From NCBI GenBank assembly GCA_032718475.1, contig JAUCBJ010005299.1, forward strand, positions 1-24,411: a stretch of DNA of 24,411 bases, in the 5' to 3' direction. The stretch's first letter is position 1; every line of letters starts with the position of its first letter. Below, piece by piece: positions 18,027 through 24,411 of the stretch. The notes under the pieces were generated by a model. That model saw only the letters and a list, made by a program, of their open reading frames with translations. It made no database searches and was not told the origin of the DNA. A program made the translations under genes and the position numbers. Source of the DNA: Nemertoderma westbladi (Eukaryota > Xenacoelomorpha > Nemertodermatida > Nemertodermatidae).

Positions 18027-18588
18027 TGTGACGGGATCGCAGGATCCCGACCGGTTTTTTGGGTTTATATACACGTCCCCGCCGTGTAGGTAAAAAGAGT
18101 TCTTTCGTTGTTCCGATTAATGTTGATAGATATAGAATATATAGTATACAATGGACAAATAGATAGCACACGGTCATACAGAATGATTCAGTGTAAATGT
18201 GAAATGACGGCGGTGACAGTTACAAAGTGTGACCGCAGTACCCTAGCTGACTGAACTACTGAGTAAACTGAACTGAATGAAATGACACCAACCGGTAATA
18301 TATATTGCACTGGTCGGCCGCATTATTACTCAGTGGATGCCTTCCCCCCATTGGCTAATAACTCACTTCTCACCCTCCCATTTCCCTGGGGGTGTTTCCC
18401 CCTGCTACTATCACTCTCTCCCTCCCGGAGGTGTAACCTCTGACCCCCGCTGTGTGTGTGTTCCCTTGGGGCCTGTTGTCCCCGTTTATTGGGGTGACAC
18501 GAGGTTGATTGGTAATCAACCTCGTGCTCCCAATATTTCTTAAAGCCAACTTTGTGTGGGGTGGTTAGCGGAATTGAATACGCTAACA
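18027..18588 (-). repeat. 5' LTR (562 bp)
   Basis: It aligns base for base without gaps to 3,027-3,588, with about 16 substitutions by eye (near 97% identity). On the coding strand it begins TGTTAGCG and ends CCCGTCACA. Two perfect hairpins are kept in both LTRs: a 10-bp stem at 18,501-18,523 (GAGGTTGATT/AATCAACCTC) and a 7-bp stem at 18,032-18,049 (CGGGATC/GATCCCG). A TATA-like stretch (TACTATATATTC on the minus strand) lies near 18,140. Confidence 0.93.
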
Positions 18589-18593
18589 AGTGC
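18589..18593. repeat. Target-site duplication AGTGC, right copy
   Basis: This is the partner of the AGTGC at 3,022-3,026. Discounting one copy keeps the old pol frame open across the insertion point, which supports the duplication being real and not chance. Confidence 0.9.
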
Positions 18594-18793
18594 GATCAGT
18601 AGAACTCGTCGTCATGCGACGTAACTTTAAGAAACCTGGAATTGTATTCGAAACACAACAACTCAATCGCCCAGTTGGTCGTTTATGTTTACTGGAAAGA
18701 GACAGAGAACTATCCAGAAACTATGGAAGGCAAGATACTCTTCCCACAACTACCTCCCTAATCCAACAAACATCTAGGGACTCCCCAACATAA
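18594..18793 (+). pseudogene. Old BEL/Pao pol: last ~65 codons after the insertion
   Basis: When one copy of the 5-bp target duplication is discounted, the codon opened at 3,026 is completed here and the frame stays open to TAA at 18,791-18,793. The motif NRPVGRLCLLE near 18,670 is the typical end of BEL/Pao integrase (compare YRRAVGKCSLLE in the younger copy). This piece therefore belongs to the gene at 386-3,026, 15.5 kb away, and is not a separate gene. A purine-rich stretch (TCTGGAGTGGG, about 18,799-18,809) follows and may be the old polypurine tract. Confidence 0.87.
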
Positions 18794-18811
18794 CCGCGTC
18801 TGGAGTGGGTG

Positions 18812-19318
18812 TGTGACTACATTATTTTATATTTGTTTTTAATATTTTTATATTTATGTATGTATTATTACGTAATTTTATTATAATCGTTTTCTTGAAT
18901 TTTATTTAGTAGAATATTATTTTAGCGATTATTTAGTAGATTAGTGCGATATATATATTCGTGTTTATTACTTAATTACTTACATTATATATTTAGTGCA
19001 ACGGCGAGAAAATAATTCTTTTTCTCTTTCCTTACTGTCCGTATCATATTATAAATATGTGACTACAGTAAGATGAAATATCCGTACTTCTTAAAGTACA
19101 ATAAAGCTCCTACTATACTCAAGTATTATTGGTAAGTAGAGTATTAGGAATGCAAAGTTCAGATCCTCGTGTCTTGGCTAAACCAAGCTCTGGGTAGACC
19201 TTGGAAACGACTTGCCTCTTCTCACTGACATTGCTTCTTGCAATATTGCTCTCATACCGTATATTAAATAATACATATAGTAGCGTGATGTCCCTTTAAC
19301 AGTAGCATAAAACGCAAA
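18812..19318 (+). repeat. Possible 3' LTR of the old BEL/Pao element
   Basis: It begins TGTGACTACATT right after the purine-rich stretch that follows the old pol stop codon, where a 3' LTR should start. It is AT-rich, contains AATAAA near 19,101 (a possible poly(A) signal) and a second TGTGACTACA near 19,060. The other LTR is not in the window, so the end is unknown. Confidence 0.35.
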
Positions 19319-19725
19319 ATAAATCTGTTAAACCCTTTGACCATCTGTAATTCTAGTCGATTAAGATATCGCGGCACCCACCGATATACTTGAAAGACAA
19401 AATTCTAGAATTAGTGGTTAACGTCCCCAGACAAGTTCTGTAATAATTCGGTGCCTGTCTTAAATATTAACTATTTAATATTTATAAAAAATCTATTAAA
19501 ACAAATGTTATAATAGAGTAAATGCAGACAAATAAACTCTAAGGAGTTTGTAAACCAAGAAAATCTATAAATCAAAAATCTGTTAAAATTCAGATCCTTT
19601 AAAATTCTAGTCAATTAAGATATCGTAGCACTTACCGATACTGTTAAAAGGACAAATTTCCTAGAATTAAGGATCCTAGTTCCCAGACATGCTCTGGAAT
19701 AAAATTGTGTCTATATAATATTAAA
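19319..19725. repeat. Diverged tandem duplication, about 250-bp period
   Basis: AAATCTGTTAAA followed by ATTCTAGTC(G/A)ATTAAGATATCG and a C(C/T)CCAGACA...TCTG block occurs at about 19,321-19,445 and again at about 19,575-19,700. The copies are clearly related but differ at many positions and have small indels. No coding potential. It could be an old satellite or a non-autonomous repeat family. Confidence 0.65.
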
Positions 19726-20160
19726 TAATAAAATTTACGGGAATAAATTTAAATTCATATCCTCTCATGAATTCGATAAATTGTTATTTTATACAATTTA
19801 TAACATTCCCAAAATTCCATTAATTAATAGATCATGGGAGCGGAGATTCACCCTATTAAGTATATTAGTGAGCGAGAATCTCCAACATATAGTCAACAGC
19901 CGATAAATTTCATAAAATCATGTATAAAGGGGAATATTGACAATTAAAGAATTACTATTAAATAGCATCCCAGATCTGTATGCATGAGAATTACCCTAAT
20001 TCTACTGCTAGCTTTCCATAATGTCACCATAGCAACAACCACCCTAGAATTAGAAGCGAGTTAAAAGAACAATAGAAAGCTTGCCCCATTGAATAGCATA
20101 CGGAATAAATAGCACACAGCTAGTATCCATGGATACATAATAATAACGTGGCATTCTGGA
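19726..20160. other. AT-rich unassigned DNA
   Basis: No open frame of note, no recognisable repeat and no RNA gene seen. Confidence 0.5.
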
Positions 20161-20523
20161 AGGCACTTGACTAACGGACAAATGGCCCGAATGTGTACAA
20201 TTTGTGACAGTTGTGTGGAATTTGCGCGTTTATAGGTGAATGTTACTACTAAAGTGTGTTTACAGTAGCGAGTCGCAGTTGTGAAAGTAGCCCTAACTCT
20301 GCAGTAAGAACCTGAAGTAAATCTAAGCCCTTGAGACGGACAGTGGAGTGACTCGCGCTGGTTATTGTTGTCGTTGTGTAGCTACTACGTTCGCGAAAAG
20401 CACAGCGACAACACTACATCAGCGCTGAGGATCTTGCGCTGTCCGGGGGCATTGAGGGGTAGGCAGCGACGACCGCTAGCCTAAATATATTAATTATAAA
20501 TTCGATAAACTCATATAGCAGCT
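20161..20523 (+). other. GC-richer leader upstream of the decayed gene
   Basis: The base composition rises compared with the AT-rich flank. A 12-bp stem with one mismatch (20,367-20,378 with 20,401-20,412) is present and a TTTATAGG box lies near 20,230. It could be the promoter/leader or LTR end of the element that owns the gene at 20,524. This is inferred only from position. Confidence 0.35.
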
Positions 20524-22097
20524 ATGACTGAGATGATAGAAGATGATCTTGGTATCATGGAGTGATATACCCTACCATTGCAAGCGTTTGTTGATAGTTT
20601 AATATGCGGCGACGCTAGTCAAACTACTACGGAGGACGATGGCCGTTATATCGAACCGCCAATGTCAAAGGAACAACTCACGCGTGAATTGGACTATAGA
20701 AAATTCATCGCTCGCTATACGCATCGTAATGGTACGTATATAGACTTCTTAACTACTCGCCATCCTATCGATTTACACCATATGGACGATGTAGACACCA
20801 AAAGGGAAATGATCCTATTTAAATATCAAACCCAGCGGAGGCGGAACGATGAACTGAGAATCGAACACGAAAATTCTTTTCGAAACCAACTCGAAAGAGA
20901 AGACTTTAAAGAACCGGATAAACGCAGGGACTTCAACGTATATTTTGAATTCTTGAGAGAAACATTGTAAAACTGGAGAAAGATCACCCGCGTTTCCCCT
21001 ACAAGACGTGCGTCTTTGGTAATATTACGATGAAAGACCTAGACCCAACCAACAAACGGAAAGACATAAACATCCGCGGAGACGTTGCGCTAAACACAGT
21101 TTTACTCGCTATACTTATGGGAGTTTCGAGCGAAACTTGTTCGACGTATCACCTACGCTCACTCGACTCAAACGATCTTTAAATAAACCAATGATCAGAG
21201 TTCCAGAATACTCGGTCAGACATCCCCGTTCCCTGGTGAGACCTCAGACTCTTGATCCAGTATAACAGATATATAACAGATAATAGTATAACAGATCCTC
21301 CCGAACTATACTCACTGTTCTAAGATCTAGTGTTACCGGAACAATTAGGCGGAGGCACTCCGGTTGTGGGCTCCCTAGATATTCGCCCATCTTACCTCGC
21401 CGGATTGGGACGCGGACATCTAATATCGCCGTTCAAACGTATAATCGTCCCTGTTTAACCCGATACAACCTGTCACCGAGGTGGAGGAGAGAGTTGTATG
21501 AAACGCGTTAGACACTATTCGACAAAAGATCGGAAAAGGAACTTACGATTGTTTAGAGAAACGTAAATTGCAGCAGCAAGTCCAAGCGGTAAATGAATTA
21601 GCTTTATCTCAGTTCGATCGGGAAATCCAGAATCTCTAAGAAGATATCGAACTTGGATGACCCTACTCTCTGCAAGAGTTTTGGATGAATGCTTTCAACG
21701 ACAAGCGGAGGAAAATCAGCTTGAGGAGAAGCATATCGATTCCGATAGAGCCCGAGAACGCGAGTTGGAAAGAATCATCATACCGAGGAAATTTCTCACT
21801 ACACATGGTCCACCTACCGCTCTCGTGCAAACGACCCGTCAGGGACCAGTAAGAGCTGCTGTCTTAAAACGCACTCTCAAGGTTGTTCAACCTCGTTCCA
21901 CTGAGGTTGATACCGATCAACCAGGTATCTCGACTAGCGGATACACCGACCGTAACCCTAAACCTTCCGATGCAATTGTATTGCACCCCTCACCCAGGAG
22001 TTATGGCCCTCCTAGTAAAGTGGCTCGCCCCAAAGAGAAAAGGACTCTTGCTAGCCTCAAAAAACTTCGTAAACGCCGTTCACGTAAGAAGGACTAA
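20524..22097 (+). pseudogene. Decayed gene of unknown family (about 520 codons)
   Basis: ATG at 20,524 is followed by an in-frame TGA at 20,563, then a clean frame to 20,970 (charged; ELDYRKFIARYTHRNGTYID). The +1 phase continues it (KDHPRFPYKTCVFGNITMKD) to 21,182. Further coding-like pieces follow: LGGGTPVVGSLDIRPSYLAG near 21,340, EVEERVV-stop-NALDTIRQK near 21,480, KLQQQVQAVNELALSQFD near 21,570, and 21,657-22,097, which ends in a basic tail (SLKKLRKRRSRKKD). The coiled-coil content and basic end would suit a Gag or nucleic-acid-binding protein, but I recognise no family. It could be the first ORF of another retroelement. Confidence 0.6.
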
Positions 22098-22174
22098 CTG
22101 TTTAGAGTATTTTTATATTTTAGAAACTGTGATTTTTTATATTTTATAGAATTAAATCCCATTTTCTGGGAGCG

Positions 22175-22323
22175 GTGTAAAAGCTTTTGCGGACATAACA
22201 AGTCATTTTTCTCCGCAATATACCGTGTAGGTGCTTTAGCGGACATAACAAGTCATTTTCTCCGCAATGTACTGTGTAGGTGCTTTAGAGGACATAACAA
22301 GTCGTATTTTGCCGCATTGCGCT
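22175..22323. repeat. Three tandem copies of a 49-50-bp repeat
   Basis: Unit starts are at 22,175, 22,225 and 22,274. The shared core is GGACATAACAAGTC flanked by GTGTAGGTGCTTTAG and a CCGCA(A/T)T end. Copies one and two are closest; copy three is more diverged. It follows the stop codon of the decayed gene by about 75 bp. Confidence 0.9.
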
Positions 22324-23224
22324 AATACTCTAAAAAGATTGTAGTTCAGATGACGAAATCTGTCAGCTGATTTACTGCATATGTGGAACCTCTCTTTGTT
22401 CTGCTCAGCCAATCAGAGCGATTTTCAGTTTATGTTGGACAAGGGCCTATGTAAAATCGCGCAATGCATTACGGTCTTTGTTTACCTTTTCTGAGCCTCA
22501 GAACACCGGCTTAGAATTATTCTGTGCTTCGGTAGAAGTTTCAGACTTTGGCCAAACATTAGATGGCTTTGATTATAGGAACGTAAATCTATTATCATAC
22601 TCATACATATCAAACGGGCCACAAACTGCACCGCATTATTTTACTTCTGTTTACTGTTTGTTATTAATTGTGGTATATTGATGGATATGTTGTTATATTT
22701 GGAGAATACCGATAAATAATCATAAAACCCCAATCTTCTTGATTACTGAAGGTAAGAGGGACCGGTTACCTGTAGCAATTGCGACTTACATTATAGTGGT
22801 TTTTGGGTGAATTAAATGCTATTTCATAATCCCTACATGTGTCAGTTGCTATCCTCCTTATATATGATCAAATTCAGTGACGGTCGGCAGATCAGTGTGA
22901 AGTAGTGCGAAGTCGTGTGCAGTAGTGTGATTGATAATAAAGCATCTCCTAAAGAATGCGCCATTTACGAAACTCAGTAGCCATCTAGTTGTGATTAGTA
23001 TAAGTCATAGCTCTGCTTGTATACTTAAAGCGCCACGTCCTAAAGGAACTGCTAATATTTCCCCGAAAGTAAATTATATTTGTCAGAGATTATATAGTAG
23101 TGATCAATCGAATAATACAGTAGGTCTACACTGCAATAAGGTCAAAGCATCCGAATCCAGTCTCCCTTAACTGGGACTGGCTTCGGCTAATGTAACTTCA
23201 TGTGCACTAAATAATTGTTAACTG
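22324..23224. other. Unassigned DNA with a CCAAT-type box
   Basis: CAGCCAATCAGAGCG near 22,407 is a good CCAAT-box match and could mark a promoter or old LTR. Four 10-bp near-repeats (AGTAGTG(C/T)GA type) lie at 22,891-22,930. Short open frames here have no recognisable content and I do not call them genes. Confidence 0.45.
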
Positions 23225-24411
23225 ATGGGATATTATGCCATCAGGATAGAACTGGACGTCTTTGAAAGGGGTCGAAGGAGTAGGGCTGGATCTAAGGCTA
23301 CGGAACGGATTTCAGGGCACAGGGGGGAATGGGGGCGGATCAGTGGGGTCGAATGTGGTAGAGAGACCAGTGCACACTGGGAGTTGTGCTGGATGAAGTC
23401 AGAATTGGGGGAGAGTTGGGGATGGAGATAAAGCCATTGACAGGTTGGAGTAGATTGATGGGAGATGGATACAGAAGACTGCGAATGGGGTTTATGCTGT
23501 GAAACTAGGAGGTCCTGAGCATATGAAACGTGGGGAGGAATGGTTAATGCATAATAATCACCTGGTAACATGATGGAAGACTGTTTCAAGGCACGGAGAA
23601 CTTGAATTTATGTGTGGTGGACAGCGGGTTGTTTAGGATGAATGGATGGACACCGGATGGATCTACCATCGTAGAAATAGACCATAGATTGTGCGGGGCA
23701 GTAATGTATACGAGGCATACGTAATGAGGAACAACATGCAGCTAGTAGGGAACCAATGAGGCCATCGAGAATGTGACTGCGGAAAGATATCCTCATCCAT
23801 CATATGAAAGGTAGAAGTATTTGTCGCCGTAACTTTGCACGTAGGTGAGCTGTTAGAGGTGGTGGGAACCTGGCGTGTCCTGTGGGCTATGCTGAGCCGG
23901 ATGGTCGGGTCATGAGAGATGAAGTATATTATTATTGACGTACTCATAATAAATGATTGCAGATTAGAGTTGAGTTTTGATGGGCTTGCTATACAACCCT
24001 GACAAAAAGTGGTACCTTACTTTTAACTAGCTTAGAAAATAGCTTATTATGGTGGACACAGTCTGTGGACGCATCCAAGAAGCAAATACAAACATTGTTA
24101 CCATGGTTTAAATAATAATTCACTATTTGTTTGAGCGAATACACACATAATTAAGTACTGTGACTTTTATTAAAACCGAACTGGTCATCAGTGGTCATCA
24201 GCGGGATGCTTTCATTTCCCAAGGGTAAGACTAAATATAGCGCACCAATCGTTAGCAATGCAAGGTCCCAAACTGTGGAATACCTTAGACATAGAAATTC
24301 GACGTATACCTAATAAATCTATTTTTTTTTTTTAAATTAAAATCGTATTTCCTATATTCTCAAAACCGTTAGAATCTGTTAAGGGTAATAATAAATTAAC
24401 TAAAAACAAGT
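23225..24411. other. Purine-skewed then AT-rich unassigned DNA
   Basis: From about 23,225 to 23,930 the plus strand is unusually rich in G and A compared with the neighbouring DNA. Short frames exist on both strands but none shows a known motif. From 24,100 on it is AT-rich with a T13 run near 24,322. No gene supported. Confidence 0.45.

Noticed and set aside
23233-23947. Minus-strand Ser/Pro/His-rich frames of 94-118 residues
   Set aside because: No start context, motif or continuation; they are the complement of a purine-skewed block in which stops are rare by composition.

Overview
The window looks like repeat-rich DNA from an animal, probably an invertebrate. BEL/Pao LTR retrotransposons are known only from metazoans, and two different copies are present, plus a LINE. 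I recognise no host gene, rRNA, tRNA or CRISPR array. The flanks (1-385 and 18,812-24,411) are AT-rich and mostly non-coding. The central element is clearly richer in GC.

Layout. (1) 386-3,026 (+) is the 3' part of an old BEL/Pao pol gene: end of RT, RNase H and integrase. It stays in one frame but carries seven stop codons. (2) 3,027-18,588 is a complete BEL/Pao-type element of 15.56 kb, read on the minus strand. It has 562-bp LTRs that differ at about 16 positions by eye count, TG...CA ends, and a 5-bp target duplication AGTGC (3,022-3,026 and 18,589-18,593). It landed inside the integrase C-terminus of the old copy. That old reading frame resumes at 18,594-18,793. (3) 18,812-24,411 holds a possible old LTR, a diverged tandem duplication, a decayed unrecognised gene (20,524-22,097), a 49-50-bp triple repeat and unassigned DNA.

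Inside the young element, reading from 18,026 down, the order is as follows. First comes a very long ORF1/Gag region (about 17,979-13,157) with heptad-like repeats, a coiled coil, an Asn-rich stretch, 20-residue repeats, oligo-glycine tracts, the capsid-like part, a CCHC knuckle and an aspartic protease. Next are RT, RNase H and integrase (13,143-9,695). Then comes an AC/CT-rich gap with a minisatellite and a long CTAA microsatellite. Last is an extra gene module (8,520-4,259) that I would not expect in BEL/Pao.

The extra module is the most interesting part. Its first two segments together read as a DEDD-type 3'-5' exonuclease of the RNase D/WRN/EXD kind (motif I in 7,930-8,520, motifs II and III in 7,400-7,930). 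This is followed by a charged coiled coil, an acidic stretch and a protein with three CCHC zinc knuckles and a basic tail. A plus-strand LINE (about 5,281-6,907) has landed in the middle of it. Consensus splice sites at the end of the integrase frame and at the start of the exonuclease frame are in matching phase, which would allow a spliced mRNA to express the module.

All copies seen here carry stops or frame breaks, so this copy is probably dead. The structure would have to be confirmed on sibling copies.
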